A stretch of 64,000 nucleotides of DNA from Prochlorococcus sp. AG-363-O16 (GTDB lineage: Bacteria > Cyanobacteriota > Cyanobacteriia > PCC-6307 > Cyanobiaceae), in NCBI GenBank assembly GCA_003280095.1, contig QCGA01000005.1, positions 1-64,000 on the forward strand. Direction: 5' to 3'. Below are positions 45,756 to 55,744 of this stretch, in pieces. The notes below the pieces were generated by a model. It did not search any database. It saw only the letters and a program-made list of their open reading frames with translations, and was not told where the DNA came from. The translations under genes and the position numbers were made by a program. The first letter of the stretch is position 1. Every line of letters begins with the position of its first letter.

Positions 45756-47738
45756 TCAAAGCACACGCCCATAAATAAGTTCAACTAATTTCTTATCCCT
45801 GGATGTAATTAATGCTCTGCGTTGCTTAAGAGTCTGAGTAAGAAGTCCATTCTCAATTGTGAATGCTTCAACCAACGCAACCCCCGCAACCCTTTCATCC
45901 AACCGGGATCCCAATCTCTCAGCCAAGAGTCGATTCACTTCCCCGCGTAGCATTTTCCTTAATTGTAGATCTCCAGGGACTCCTCCAAGATCCCTCGGCA
46001 GATCAAGTCCACGATCTTTTGACCAAGAAAAAATCCTTTCTAAGTTTGGAACAACTAAAGCACCAAGCTGCTTTTCATCCTGACCAACAATCAAAACCTG
46101 TTCAATTAAGGGACTCGCAACCAAAAACTCCTCTAAGGGACCAGGTTCAATATTTTCTCCATTACTTAGAACAATCGTATCTTTTGCACGTCCAGTTAAA
46201 ACAAGATTTCCATCTCTTAACAAGAGTCCCAGATCCCCCGTATCAAACCAACCTTCTGAGTCCAGGACCCTAGAGCTGGCTTCTGGGCTACACAAATATC
46301 CAGACATCACCTGAGAACCTCTAACTAAAACCAAACCACGCTCACCAAAGCTCTTGGACTGTTTTGTCTCGGGATCCACAATCCTAAACTCAGTTTCTGG
46401 CAAAGGGGGGCCGGAACTTCCTCGAATATTTCTCCATGGTCTTCGGCAACTAACTACTGGACTTGTCTCTGTCAGACCATATCCAACCAAAAGATCCAAG
46501 CCCATAGCTTCGAAAAAAGTATCCACATGAGGAGCAATCGCGCCTCCTCCATTTATAGGGAATTTCAATCTCCCACCACAAAGTTTGTTCAGAATCTTGG
46601 GCCACAAAAAAGCTTTAGCAAGCGCATGTAAAGGCCATCGAAAAACAGCCTGGGAAAAAGCCTGCAACCTTTCCCTCAATGCAAGCTCTTCAAGAACAAT
46701 TCCTCTAGCTTTCCTCCAAGCAAGGGTCTGTGCAGAACTGTTTGCCAAAGCAGCTCGGAGCATTCTCTGGCGTGGCAAAGGCATACTGCTTACAGCCTCA
46801 TGAAAGCCTGCCTGAATAGACTCCCAGAGCCTAGGAACAGTTGCCATTACAACTGGACGAACCCTTGGCAAATCTTGCTTCAACTTCTTGATTGTTGTGT
46901 AATGTTGAGTGCATCCACACGAAAAAAAGTAATACTCCGCACTCCGTTCATATGAATGCCAAATAGGTAAAACACTAAGAACAGGTGAACCAGGCTTGGG
47001 ATGTGCGATACATGCCAAAAATTTTATTTGGTGAAGCAAATTCTCATGGGTAAGAGGAACCCCCTTAGGCTTCCCAGTCGTCCCTGATGTATACAAAATT
47101 GTGGCTATTTCACTTTTATCAAAGGCAGTCTTTCGAGTTAGAACAAAACCTTTGGTTCCAGGACTAATATCATGGGTAATTAATGAATCCCATCCTTTGA
47201 GACCCTCGGTTGGAGACCCTTCTAGTTGAACAATTACCTTCAACTTCGTTAATTGCTTCTGTGTTAATTCAAGTTTCCTGAATAACTCTGCGTTCTGAAC
47301 GATTAGAGCTATAGCTCCAGCATCTTCAAGAATGAAACGCAGCTCATTAATAGGAGCAGAAGCTCCCCTCACTGCATCAGCTGCACCTACTCTCATTAAT
47401 GCCTGGTCAGCAATCAACCACCTAGGACTATTTTCAGAGAAAAGGGCAACAACATCCCCTCGCCTAACACCAAAAGAATCAAAGGAACTGGCGACCTTGT
47501 TGATTAACTCTTCAAGTTCTAAATAGGAAAACTCTTCCGGATGTGTTGCATGAGGTGCCTCAACTGCAAGGAGGGAACCATATTTTTCTGCCAACAAAGG
47601 CCAAATCTGATCCACTCGATTTACCTGCTCCACATCTCTTCGAGAAGCAAGAGCCTCCTTCTCAATCCGATGAGGGCGCCATCTCGCCCAAGCAAACTCA
47701 CCAGGTTGTCTTGCCTTCATTTCCGTTATTGGAATCAT
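45756..47738 (-). CDS. aas: Acyl-ACP synthetase / long-chain acyl-CoA synthetase-like AMP-forming enzyme
   Basis: A 660-residue ANL-superfamily adenylating enzyme. ILYTSGTTGKPKGVPLTHEN is the ATP loop. VGYGLTETSPVVSCR, GWFDTGDLGLLLRDGNL and GRAKDTIVLSNGENIEPGPL are motifs A5-A8. In cyanobacteria the single homologue is usually Aas, which re-activates free fatty acids on ACP at membranes. The alternative, an acyl-CoA synthetase, cannot be excluded from sequence. It follows lipB on the same strand. Confidence 0.9.
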   Translation of the reverse strand: MIPITEMKARQPGEFAWARWRPHRIEKEALASRRDVEQVNRVDQIWPLLAEKYGSLLAVEAPHATHPEEFSYLELEELINKVASSFDSFGVRRGDVVALFSENSPRWLIADQALMRVGAADAVRGASAPINELRFILEDAGAIALIVQNAELFRKLELTQKQLTKLKVIVQLEGSPTEGLKGWDSLITHDISPGTKGFVLTRKTAFDKSEIATILYTSGTTGKPKGVPLTHENLLHQIKFLACIAHPKPGSPVLSVLPIWHSYERSAEYYFFSCGCTQHYTTIKKLKQDLPRVRPVVMATVPRLWESIQAGFHEAVSSMPLPRQRMLRAALANSSAQTLAWRKARGIVLEELALRERLQAFSQAVFRWPLHALAKAFLWPKILNKLCGGRLKFPINGGGAIAPHVDTFFEAMGLDLLVGYGLTETSPVVSCRRPWRNIRGSSGPPLPETEFRIVDPETKQSKSFGERGLVLVRGSQVMSGYLCSPEASSRVLDSEGWFDTGDLGLLLRDGNLVLTGRAKDTIVLSNGENIEPGPLEEFLVASPLIEQVLIVGQDEKQLGALVVPNLERIFSWSKDRGLDLPRDLGGVPGDLQLRKMLRGEVNRLLAERLGSRLDERVAGVALVEAFTIENGLLTQTLKQRRALITSRDKKLVELIYGRVL

Positions 47739-47795
47739 CCAACATCTCCCATCTAAATCAATCCAGGCCTACCACTGTTATGCAAAAGAGGCAAA

Positions 47796-48506
47796 TCAGA
47801 AAACCTGAACAGGTTTCGGTTGTTTCCAATTAAGTTGAAAATGGTTTACAAAAGCTTTCCTTATCAAAGGTTGCACATCGCTAACGGTTAGTCCAGGCAA
47901 CCATGTACTTAGTCTCCCCACCTCATGCTTTCGCAGCCCACAAGGGATAACTTGTTCAAAACCGCTCAAATCACAATCAACATTTAACGCCAACCCATGC
48001 TGAGTAATCCATCTCCGCCCTCCTATTCCAATCGCGGCGACCTTAAATCCATTAACCCATATTCCAGTCAATCCAGGGAGTTTCTCGCCCTGAAGTCCTA
48101 AGGAACCTATAACATCAATCAATAAATTCTCTAATGCCCGTAAATACCAATCCACATCAGTTTTATATCGATGAAGGTCAAGCACTGAATAAGCCACCAA
48201 TTGCCCCGGAGCATGATGAGTCACTTCACCACCTCGATCGATGCGAAATAAATCAAAAGGTGGCTTGCTTGAATCAAAAAGCAGATTCCTCTCACTCCCT
48301 CCTCTCCCTATGGTGTAACAATTCTGATGTTGAAGTAACCAAACGGCCTGAGGATAAAGAGGGTCTTCAATTAAGCGGCTTTGCCAGTTACGTTGCCAAT
48401 TCCAGACCATTTCAAATGGCATAGGATCCATAAACTCGAACAAAAAAGCCTCTGATGAATTTGCCAATGATGAGGTTCTCACTAACTTCCCGGTATCTAT
48501 AAACAC
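47796..48506 (-). CDS. lipB: Octanoyltransferase LipB
   Basis: A cytosolic enzyme that moves octanoate from ACP to lipoyl domains such as that of the E2 protein encoded nearby. Seen are [16 protein letters not shown], the [21 protein letters not shown] signature, and [22 protein letters not shown] with the catalytic Lys, then VIPCGL with the catalytic Cys. The start could be the ATG at 48431, since family members often lack the first 25 residues. It diverges from lrtA with only 12 bp between the longest starts. Confidence 0.93.
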   Translation of the reverse strand: MFIDTGKLVRTSSLANSSEAFLFEFMDPMPFEMVWNWQRNWQSRLIEDPLYPQAVWLLQHQNCYTIGRGGSERNLLFDSSKPPFDLFRIDRGGEVTHHAPGQLVAYSVLDLHRYKTDVDWYLRALENLLIDVIGSLGLQGEKLPGLTGIWVNGFKVAAIGIGGRRWITQHGLALNVDCDLSGFEQVIPCGLRKHEVGRLSTWLPGLTVSDVQPLIRKAFVNHFQLNWKQPKPVQVF

Positions 48507-48518
48507 AGGAGCAATGCA

Positions 48519-49106
48519 ATGAAGCTACTAATCCATGGTCGCAATCTGGACCTTACTCCTGCTCTCCGTGAATACACACAATCAAAATTGGAGCGGGCCA
48601 TCCAACATTATGAGGACTTTGTTAAAGAAGCGGATGTCCATCTGTCAGTCGCAAAAAACCATCGTGTACACCAACAAACAGCAGAGGTCACCATATTTGC
48701 CAACGGCACAGTAATACGAGCACAAGAACGCAGTGAGAACCTATACGCAAGTATTGATTTAGTCGCAAGCAAATTAAGCAGGCAACTAAGACGTTTCAAG
48801 GAAAAGACCACCGATCACCACCACAGCTCAGGGCATAGAGCTTCAATTACACCATCAACTGAATCTGTTGTAGATGACAACTCAATCAATGTCTCTCTAC
48901 TGGAAGGGAAGAACGCAACCCTCCCCAATCCGGGAATACGACGAAAGTATTTCCCGATGAATCCAATGAAAATTGACGAGGCATTACATCAGTTAGAACT
49001 TATAGATCATGATTTCTATCTTTTCTGCGAAGAAGAGAGTGGGGAATTACAGGTTTTATACAAAAGAAATCATGGCGGTTATGGAATCATTCAAGCCAAA
49101 AGATAA
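48519..49106 (+). CDS. lrtA: Long-form ribosome hibernation promoting factor (LrtA)
   Basis: A 195-residue protein: the HPF/YfiA domain (1-100; [39 protein letters not shown]) that binds 30S, a His/Ser-rich linker, and the C-terminal dimerisation domain ([33 protein letters not shown]). It makes inactive 100S ribosome dimers. The cyanobacterial gene is known as light-repressed lrtA. It is the first gene of a run with deoC and recO, 9 bp before deoC. Confidence 0.95.
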   Translation: MKLLIHGRNLDLTPALREYTQSKLERAIQHYEDFVKEADVHLSVAKNHRVHQQTAEVTIFANGTVIRAQERSENLYASIDLVASKLSRQLRRFKEKTTDHHHSSGHRASITPSTESVVDDNSINVSLLEGKNATLPNPGIRRKYFPMNPMKIDEALHQLELIDHDFYLFCEEESGELQVLYKRNHGGYGIIQAKR

Positions 49107-49115
49107 AAGATAGGA

Positions 49116-49805
49116 ATGGACACCAAAAAGAATAGTCTTCAAAAGCGTCTACCTGCCTTAGAAAAACTTATTAATCTCGCATTACTCGGCCCAAATTTAG
49201 ATGAAAATGAACTAAGAAAAGCCTGTGAATTATCTGTTTATTTCTCTTTTGCAGGTTTGTGTACAAACCTCACTCAAGTACCGGCCGCTCGTAAATGTCT
49301 TGAAAACAATGGAAAAACCAAATTAATTGCTGCAATCTCATTCCCTTTTGGTGCAATACCAACAGAATTAAAAGTAGCTGAAACTGAATGGGCGGCTGCT
49401 CACGGTGCAGAAAGAATTGACCTAGTACCAAACTTCTACGATCTTCAAAATGGAAACACAACAAGGTTCGGAGAGGAGGTGTCAAGGATTTGTAGTATCG
49501 GCCTCCCTGTAAGACTGATACTCAACATGTCCTTTCTAAAAGATGAACATCTTAAAACTGCAGTAGAAACCGCAATTGAGGCAGGAGTTCAGAGTCTTCA
49601 GAATGGAAATGGTTTTGGTCCTGGAGTAAATCCCTCTGATATTCGTCAACTTTCCCAATTAGTTCGCGGGCGATGCGGTATTCAAGCTGTAGGAGGAATA
49701 AACACCTTGGCGCAAGCAATAGAACTAATTGATGCGGGAGCCTCAACTATTGGAACAAGTAAAGGAGAATTAATAATGAATGAGTTGCGCCATTATTTGA
49801 AATGA
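49116..49805 (+). CDS. deoC: DeoC-family protein lacking aldolase lysines
   Basis: A 229-residue (beta/alpha)8 protein of the deoxyribose-phosphate aldolase family, recognisable by GLCTNLTQVPAA, ERIDLVPNF, NGFGPGVNPSDI and GIQAVGGINTLAQA. In active enzymes the Schiff-base Lys lies in FVKTSTGFG. The corresponding stretch here is SLQNGNGFG, with Gln162. The second Lys (VKASGGIRT) is Gln190. Asp102 is kept. It is therefore doubtful that it is an aldolase, whatever name the family gives it. It overlaps recO by four bases. Confidence 0.88.
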   Translation: MDTKKNSLQKRLPALEKLINLALLGPNLDENELRKACELSVYFSFAGLCTNLTQVPAARKCLENNGKTKLIAAISFPFGAIPTELKVAETEWAAAHGAERIDLVPNFYDLQNGNTTRFGEEVSRICSIGLPVRLILNMSFLKDEHLKTAVETAIEAGVQSLQNGNGFGPGVNPSDIRQLSQLVRGRCGIQAVGGINTLAQAIELIDAGASTIGTSKGELIMNELRHYLK

Positions 49806-50596
49806 GCGGAACGAGATCTTTAGAAGGGCTTTCCCTAAAGGTAGGGACCTTAGGAGAGAATGATCGACTACTAACTCTTTTAAGCGAAGAAGAAGGTTTG
49901 ACCCGAATAGCAGTACCAGGTGCGCGGAAACCACGCAGCAGTCTGGCGGCCGCGATTCCATTAACTCTAATGAACTTAGAAATTGTCGAGAAGAAAAGTC
50001 TCCCTAGGGTTAGGCATTTAAAAGTCTTAAAAAGCTTCAACGGAATTGGTCAAACACTAGAAACACTTGCTGGTGCTCAAGCCTTAACGGAATTAGGCTT
50101 GCTTTTAGTCGCTGAAGGAGATCCACTACCAGGCCTTCTGAAAACATTGCTCATGCATCTTGAAAGGCTAGATGCCTTCAGCAAAAACTCTATAGAGAAT
50201 GAAACCAACACAGTTGCAACTACTATTCAAGGCTGTATCCATATGCTGGCAATAGGTGGGTATGGACTTCCCCTACAAGTCTGTTCCCACAGCGGTAAAG
50301 CACTTGAGCCACCCTTAGGTCAATGGGACTGGAGATGTAGCTTAATAGCATCTGAAGGATTTGCGATCGGTTCTTTCTCAGGAGCATCGATACAACTAAA
50401 TCCTTCAGAATTGGCCCTTCTACAAAGACTAACTCGAGCTTCCTTACCTATTGATCGTCAACATAAATTGATTGGCCCAAAAGAAGTTTGGATTAAACTT
50501 CTTGCTGTGGTTGAATGTTGGATAAATACTAATTTACCAAGAAAGATTCACTCATTAACAATTTTGCATCAGGCAATAACTCAAAAAAAAGGATGA
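49802..50596 (+). CDS. recO: DNA repair protein RecO
   Basis: A 264-residue RecF-pathway mediator. An N-terminal OB fold (LEGLSLKVGTLGENDRLLTLL, then GLTRIAVPGARKPRSSLAAA) precedes a helical C-terminal domain. The zinc-finger Cys found in many RecO proteins are not obvious. It loads RecA onto SSB-coated DNA. The ATG overlaps the deoC stop, and one base separates it from the MFS gene. Confidence 0.9.
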   Translation: MSGTRSLEGLSLKVGTLGENDRLLTLLSEEEGLTRIAVPGARKPRSSLAAAIPLTLMNLEIVEKKSLPRVRHLKVLKSFNGIGQTLETLAGAQALTELGLLLVAEGDPLPGLLKTLLMHLERLDAFSKNSIENETNTVATTIQGCIHMLAIGGYGLPLQVCSHSGKALEPPLGQWDWRCSLIASEGFAIGSFSGASIQLNPSELALLQRLTRASLPIDRQHKLIGPKEVWIKLLAVVECWINTNLPRKIHSLTILHQAITQKKG

Positions 50597-50597
50597 G

Positions 50598-52013
50598 ATG
50601 GCCAACAATTACTCCAATCCTAAATCAAATTCCGGAGATGAAACCATAAAAAAGCCAATAGAGTTGCAGCAAAAAAATATTAACAAACTTGATCACTATG
50701 GATTAAAAACTGTTTTACAGCTGAAGGAGTTTCGCAAGCTCTGGATAGGACAAGTCTTCTCACAATTAGCAGACAAGTTCTACATCGTTCTAATGGTGTA
50801 CTTAATTGATCAATACTGGGTAGTTAATAACCCACAAAGCAATTCTGCATTAGCTGAAATGGCATCCGTTATACCTGTGGATATCGAAACGGGTGCACAG
50901 GTGATAACCCCACTAGTCACAGGTATCTATATAGTTAATACTCTTCCAGCGATATTTTTAGGGACAGTTGCCGGGGTATGGGCTGACAGATGGCCCAAAA
51001 AAAGAGTAATGGTTTCATCTAATGCCCTAAGAGCAATATTAGTTCTCTTTACTCCATTTTGTCTTGAACCTGGTCCAAGCTTAATAGGTATGAGTTGGGG
51101 TTACTGGGCTCTATTAATAATGACATTTCTAGAGTCGATACTTACTCAATTCTTCTTACCAGCAGAACAAGCAACTATTCCAATGTTAGTACCAAGAAAA
51201 CAATTACTTGCTGCCAATTCGGCATACCAAGCAACCAGCATGGGAGCAACAATTATTGGATTTGCATTTGGAATCCCTATGATTCTAGTATTAAAAAACT
51301 CTGTTCAATTCTTTGGTTTTTCTGGAGGGGAATTTCTTCTTTTACCACTTTGCTATGGAGTAGCTGCAATCACACTTAGCACAATTCAGATAAATGAAAC
51401 TGCCTATCCTCGAACAGAAAATACTGTTTGGGATGATATACAAGAAGGGATAAAAGTACTAAAAGAAAAATCCACAGTTAGGAGTGCAATGGTTCACCTT
51501 GTACTCCTATACAGCCTACTAGCTGCTTTATATGTATTATCCATCAGTCTTGCCTCATATATTCCTAGTCTAGGACGAACAAGATTCGGCATACTTCTGG
51601 CTACTAGCGGATTAGGTATGTCATTTGGTGCTGTTGTTATTGCGCAAATTGGGCAAAGATTTAGCAGAAGAAAGCTAACTGCAACAGGACTGGGGACAAT
51701 TACTTGGAGTCTCATATTGCTAGCAGAAGTGCGTGGATCATTGAGTTTCACGCTTCTACTTTGTATCGCTCTAGGGATAGGCTCAGCCCTGGTTGCTATC
51801 CCAGCTCAAACAACTCTTCAGGAAGATACACCTCAAGATAAACGTGGAAAAGTTTTTGGACTTCAAAACAATCTCATCAATCTTTCGTTGAGTCTTCCTC
51901 TTGTTCTCTCCGCCGGAATAGTGAGCCAATATGGTCTTGTTCCAGTAATCTGGATTCTTGCAATAATAGCTCTTATAGCAGCTTTTCTCGAGCGTCCTTG
52001 GAAGCGCTGCTAA
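50598..52013 (+). CDS. MFS transporter
   Basis: A 471-residue inner-membrane protein with about 12 helices of the major facilitator type. A cytosolic N-terminal tail of about 45 residues precedes LWIGQVFSQLADKFYIVLMV. The A-like loop GVWADRWPKKRVMVSSN between helices 2 and 3 is the family signature. PAEQATIPMLV and the GLQNNLINLSLSLPLVLS segment suggest the enterobactin-exporter-like branch. Substrate unknown. It follows recO by one base. Confidence 0.88.
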   Translation: MANNYSNPKSNSGDETIKKPIELQQKNINKLDHYGLKTVLQLKEFRKLWIGQVFSQLADKFYIVLMVYLIDQYWVVNNPQSNSALAEMASVIPVDIETGAQVITPLVTGIYIVNTLPAIFLGTVAGVWADRWPKKRVMVSSNALRAILVLFTPFCLEPGPSLIGMSWGYWALLIMTFLESILTQFFLPAEQATIPMLVPRKQLLAANSAYQATSMGATIIGFAFGIPMILVLKNSVQFFGFSGGEFLLLPLCYGVAAITLSTIQINETAYPRTENTVWDDIQEGIKVLKEKSTVRSAMVHLVLLYSLLAALYVLSISLASYIPSLGRTRFGILLATSGLGMSFGAVVIAQIGQRFSRRKLTATGLGTITWSLILLAEVRGSLSFTLLLCIALGIGSALVAIPAQTTLQEDTPQDKRGKVFGLQNNLINLSLSLPLVLSAGIVSQYGLVPVIWILAIIALIAAFLERPWKRC

Positions 52014-52041
52014 GTTTCAAATGTATCGAGAGACAAGTTAA

Positions 52042-53277
52042 TTGGCTCACATAGCCTGGCTTGGAAAAAAAACACCCTTCTGTGGCAACGTAACCTACGG
52101 GCACACCACCACAGAAGCTCTTAAACAACGTGGACATCTAACAAGCTTTATTCACTTTGACAATCCAACCAGCCCAGGCAACAGTAAAACCTCTTTATTA
52201 GCAAATGATCCAGAAGTCAGTCTTCCTTATTTGGTGAAGTCTCAGGTTTACACAATCCCATCCCCAGGTGCACAAAGAGAACTCAGAGAATCACTAGGAC
52301 GACTGCAACCAGACCTAGTACATGCAAGCCTTACTCTCTCTCCTCTCGATTTCCTACTACCAGAGCTATGTCAACAACTTGGGGTACCTCTTGTCGCGAC
52401 CTTTCACCCTCCTTTTGATGCTGGAATCCGTAATCTCACAGCAGGGACACAACAACTTACCTACCAGTTATATGCCCCAGCATTAAGTAGATATGACAGA
52501 GTTATAGTTTTCTCTGAACTTCAAGCAGAAGTTTTAGCAAGACTAGGAGTACGGGAAGAACGACTAGCTGTCATTCCTAATGGAGTTGATCCTGAATGCT
52601 GGACACCAGCAAGCCCACAATGCAATAGCCCCAAAAGACAAGAAATTAGAGAACGACTAGGGCAAAAAAGAGTGTTTTTATATATGGGGAGAATTGCAAC
52701 TGAAAAAAATGTTGAAGCTCTACTTCGAGCTTGGAGATTAGTCGATCCACAAGGATGTCGGCTCGTAATTGTTGGCGATGGGCCACAGCGCTCAGCACTC
52801 GAAAATATCACCTCAATAACTCTCGGTCAAAATATTATGTGGTGGGGTTATGAAGCTGACTTGCAAACGAGAATCGCATTGCTCCAATGTGCTGAAGTCT
52901 TTATCCTTCCTAGCCTTGTAGAAGGCCTATCATTATCTCTCCTAGAAGCAATGTCTACAGGCACAGCATGCATAGCAACAGATGCCGGAGCAGATGGAGA
53001 AGTACTTGAAGGTGGTGCTGGGATTGTTCTAAGTACTCAAGGCGTAACAACACAACTACGTACAATCCTTCCAGTATTGAGAGATCAACCCGTCCTAACT
53101 TCTCAGTTGGGTCAACGAGCTAGAGAGAGAATTTTAGAGCGCTATACCCTGACGCGAAATATAGATTCTCTTGAGAACTTATATGGAGAACTACTTGGTT
53201 GGAGAGCTTTATCTACTGACTCCCGCAAGTTCACGGCTACGCTCAGCCGCAATAACAACCGCTTCAATAAGAGCTGA
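52042..53277 (+). CDS. GT4-family glycosyltransferase
   Basis: A 411-residue GT-B glycosyltransferase. The N-terminal domain has HIAWLGKKTPFCGNVTYGH and VATFHPPFDAGIRN. The C-terminal domain has VIPNGVDPECW, FLYMGRIATEKNVEALLRAW, and the Glu motif in LPSLVEGLSLSLLEAMSTG with CIATDAGADGEVL. The acceptor is not known; in cyanobacteria such enzymes make glycolipids or polysaccharides. The TTG start is 28 bp after the MFS gene. Its last 69 bp overlap the 3' end of proC on the other strand. Confidence 0.88.
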   Translation: MAHIAWLGKKTPFCGNVTYGHTTTEALKQRGHLTSFIHFDNPTSPGNSKTSLLANDPEVSLPYLVKSQVYTIPSPGAQRELRESLGRLQPDLVHASLTLSPLDFLLPELCQQLGVPLVATFHPPFDAGIRNLTAGTQQLTYQLYAPALSRYDRVIVFSELQAEVLARLGVREERLAVIPNGVDPECWTPASPQCNSPKRQEIRERLGQKRVFLYMGRIATEKNVEALLRAWRLVDPQGCRLVIVGDGPQRSALENITSITLGQNIMWWGYEADLQTRIALLQCAEVFILPSLVEGLSLSLLEAMSTGTACIATDAGADGEVLEGGAGIVLSTQGVTTQLRTILPVLRDQPVLTSQLGQRARERILERYTLTRNIDSLENLYGELLGWRALSTDSRKFTATLSRNNNRFNKS

Positions 53278-54051
53278 TCTCAAACCTACCTTCTCAAGAT
53301 GCCGGAGGGCGGCAATGGTGGTTCCACCAGGGGAAGCAACCTTATCCTTCAACTGAGCTGGATGCAACTCTTTCTCTTGAAGCAAGGATGCCGTTCCAGC
53401 AAGGGTTCTATGAGCAAGATGATTTGCAAAGGATCTCGAAAGTCCCGCTGCAACCGCTCCATCAGCCATTGCTTCAGCCATAAGTGCGACATATGCCGGA
53501 CCTGATGAAGTTAATGCCAGAAAAGCATCCAACTGATTCTCTGGGACCTCAAACACTTCGCTTACAGGTGAGAAAATCTGTTTAATCGCCAAAGATTGTT
53601 CCTCGTCAACCTCTCCACCCCAGGCCAATCCAGTCAGGCCAGCTCCCACCATGGCAGGTGTGTTAGGAACAGCTCTAACACAAACATGTTCTGGAAATAA
53701 TTTCTGTAGTCGTTGAAGAGTTACACCTGCGAGTAAAGAAATTAATAATGGTTTTGAGCCATCATTCGACTTCAGGTCAGGAAGTTGAGAAGCAACAACA
53801 TCTAGCTGCTGAGGCTTAATAGCTAATAGCTGTATCTTGCAAGACCAAACATTCTTAGACTGTGAATCAGTAGAAGCAACAATGTTTAACCCTGTAGGAG
53901 ACCTTAGTGAGAGCTTTCGAACACTCTCTGGATGACCAACAACAGCAAAAACATCTTTTGGGAGAACCTTTCCCCTCTCAATTAAGGGAAAAATTATGGT
54001 CTGAGCCATATGACCCAGACCAATAACACCTAGGGAGCTGCTCACAGGCAA
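53209..54051 (-). CDS. proC: Pyrroline-5-carboxylate reductase
   Basis: A 280-residue NADPH-dependent enzyme for the last step of proline synthesis. GVIGLGHMAQTIIFPLI is the nucleotide-binding motif, AIKPQQL and VRAVPNTPAMVGAGLTG follow, and the C-terminal LTSSGPAYVALMAEAMADGA and VASPGGTTIAALRHLE are the P5CR signature. It is the last gene of the der-to-proC run; sepF ends directly before its start. Confidence 0.95.
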   Translation of the reverse strand: MPVSSSLGVIGLGHMAQTIIFPLIERGKVLPKDVFAVVGHPESVRKLSLRSPTGLNIVASTDSQSKNVWSCKIQLLAIKPQQLDVVASQLPDLKSNDGSKPLLISLLAGVTLQRLQKLFPEHVCVRAVPNTPAMVGAGLTGLAWGGEVDEEQSLAIKQIFSPVSEVFEVPENQLDAFLALTSSGPAYVALMAEAMADGAVAAGLSRSFANHLAHRTLAGTASLLQEKELHPAQLKDKVASPGGTTIAALRHLEKVGLRSALIEAVVIAAERSRELAGVSR

Positions 54052-54633
54052 TCAGATGGATGCTGAGACAGCAGTTTCTTCAACCCAAGCCGGGGGGGGA
54101 GCAACATTGACTTCATCATCGAAAGATTGAGAAGACTGATCGTCTTCAGTGGAATCAGAAATCTCTTCATGAGTTGAATTAGTTACCGTTACACAACTAG
54201 GAGCGAAGAGGAAGATACTCTCCCCTATACGTTCTTGATGGCCATCAATCGCGAAAGTACCACCAGCAACAAAATCAACAGCACGCTGAGCTTGATCAGG
54301 CTCCATCATCGTCAAATTAAGAATTACCGTTTTCCTCTCTCGAAGAGCCTGAATCGCACGAGGCATCTCATCAAAACTTCTAGGTTCGAGAAGGTTTACT
54401 TCAGAAGTTGTTCTAGAGATCCCAGGCATACCTACAACCTTTGAACCTGAAAAACCCTGTTCAAGATCAAAGGGCGAGGATTCAGAAATTGGTGCCAACT
54501 TTCCACCCATTCCCCTAGTTGAGGTTCGATCTGGATCAAAATCTTCGCCCGTTTCGTAATCGAGCTCATCGTATTCACTATCAAAATAGTCGTCACCAGC
54601 GACGACAGCACGAAGGCGGGAAATAAGCGACAC
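54052..54633 (-). CDS. sepF: Cell division protein SepF
   Basis: A 193-residue FtsZ-associated division protein. The start is the GTG at 54633 ([25 protein letters not shown]), which fits SepF's N-terminal membrane-binding helix. The open frame extends to 54816, but that part is unlike the family. The acidic linker is followed by the SepF fold ([59 protein letters not shown]). It anchors the Z-ring. pipY-sepF-proC is a known cyanobacterial gene order. Confidence 0.93.
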   Translation of the reverse strand: MSLISRLRAVVAGDDYFDSEYDELDYETGEDFDPDRTSTRGMGGKLAPISESSPFDLEQGFSGSKVVGMPGISRTTSEVNLLEPRSFDEMPRAIQALRERKTVILNLTMMEPDQAQRAVDFVAGGTFAIDGHQERIGESIFLFAPSCVTVTNSTHEEISDSTEDDQSSQSFDDEVNVAPPPAWVEETAVSASI

Positions 54634-54799
54634 CGTTGAACTCCTCTCGGTATGACATGGAGGTAAGTCAGTGAAATACCGACTTTTTGAGAGTTTCCTT
54701 ATGTGGAAACTACTTAACCTTGTCCCTAAATAGCGCTCCAGACATGCAGGGGCAAGGCTTTCAACTATCTTTGATGATATCTGTGGCAACTTAACCACC

Positions 54800-55501
54800 T
54801 CATAAACGAGCTCCAAACAGTGCAGAACCCAACCGAACCCAGGTAGCTCCAGCGTTTACAGCGTCTCTCCAATCTCTGCTCATTCCCATAGAACAATTCA
54901 ACAAATCAAGCTCCTTAGCTAAATCCCTACATTGATAAAAAAGATCGATTCTTTCTTTTTTAGAAAGTCCAATTGGCGGGATTGCCATCAAACCCATAAT
55001 GTCCAAATTGGGTAATTTCCTCAAAGAAAATATATGCTCTCTAATTTGTCTAGGTTCGAAGCCACACTTATTGGAGTCTTCTCTAAATTTGACTTGAAAA
55101 AAAACTTTTGGGCAACGCCTTTCCTCTACTGAAATCCTTGAGACTCTCTCCGCCAAAGGGGAAGAATCAATCGAATGAATAAAATCAAAGGATCGAACTA
55201 CAGCTCGAACCTTGTTCGTTTGAAGTCTGCCTATAAAATGCCAGTGCAAAGAAACAGAATCGGAAAGTTCTTCTATCTTTGGCAATGCTTCTTGAACACG
55301 GCTCTCTCCAAAATTGATCTGACCATATCTAACCAAAGTCCTTATAGAAGAAGCTGGATGACCTTTGCTAACTGCCAACAAATTCACCCCGATAGGCAAG
55401 TCATGGATCAACTCTTGCCAACCTTCAGAAGAAATCACAATATCATCAATGTAAAAGTCATCAGATAAAAGTTTGATGGAACAACTCCTTCCATTGATCA
55501 T
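54800..55501 (-). CDS. pipY: PLP homeostasis protein PipY (YggS family)
   Basis: A PLP-binding single-domain barrel. I use the ATG at 55501 (233 residues), overlapping the 3' end of pipX by 41 bp, as pipX and pipY genes commonly do. The PLP Lys is in [52 protein letters not shown] and [21 protein letters not shown] are the family motifs. It maintains vitamin B6 and amino-acid balance. Confidence 0.92.
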   Translation of the reverse strand: MINGRSCSIKLLSDDFYIDDIVISSEGWQELIHDLPIGVNLLAVSKGHPASSIRTLVRYGQINFGESRVQEALPKIEELSDSVSLHWHFIGRLQTNKVRAVVRSFDFIHSIDSSPLAERVSRISVEERRCPKVFFQVKFREDSNKCGFEPRQIREHIFSLRKLPNLDIMGLMAIPPIGLSKKERIDLFYQCRDLAKELDLLNCSMGMSRDWRDAVNAGATWVRLGSALFGARL

Positions 55502-55727
55502 ATTCAAGAGAACTCTCTCGCCTAGATCTGGATAGGTGTATTTCCGCATAGTGCCTAGCATCCTGATAAGGGATGACTTCAAACTCAGCTCCTCTAGGTT
55601 GCACAGTTACCAGAAAAAACATTCTCTGCGCGTACAGCGTTGCGTACACATCCCTCCCTTCACCGGCAGGGGAAACAAGGTAAAGCATTCCAAATGTTGG
55701 ATGATTGAGATATCGCTCAGCACTCAC
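55461..55727 (-). CDS. pipX: PipX, regulator binding PII and NtcA
   Basis: An 88-residue protein that coactivates NtcA and is sequestered by PII, linking nitrogen and carbon status. ERYLNHPTFGMLYLV opens the Tudor-like domain, LYAQRMFFLVTVQ carries the strands that contact PII/NtcA, and helices with [15 protein letters not shown] close it. Length is typical. It is 17 bp downstream of cbiQ and is followed by pipY in overlap. Confidence 0.95.
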   Translation of the reverse strand: MSAERYLNHPTFGMLYLVSPAGEGRDVYATLYAQRMFFLVTVQPRGAEFEVIPYQDARHYAEIHLSRSRRESSLEYDQWKELFHQTFI

Positions 55728-55744
55728 CTTTGGATATTCATCGT

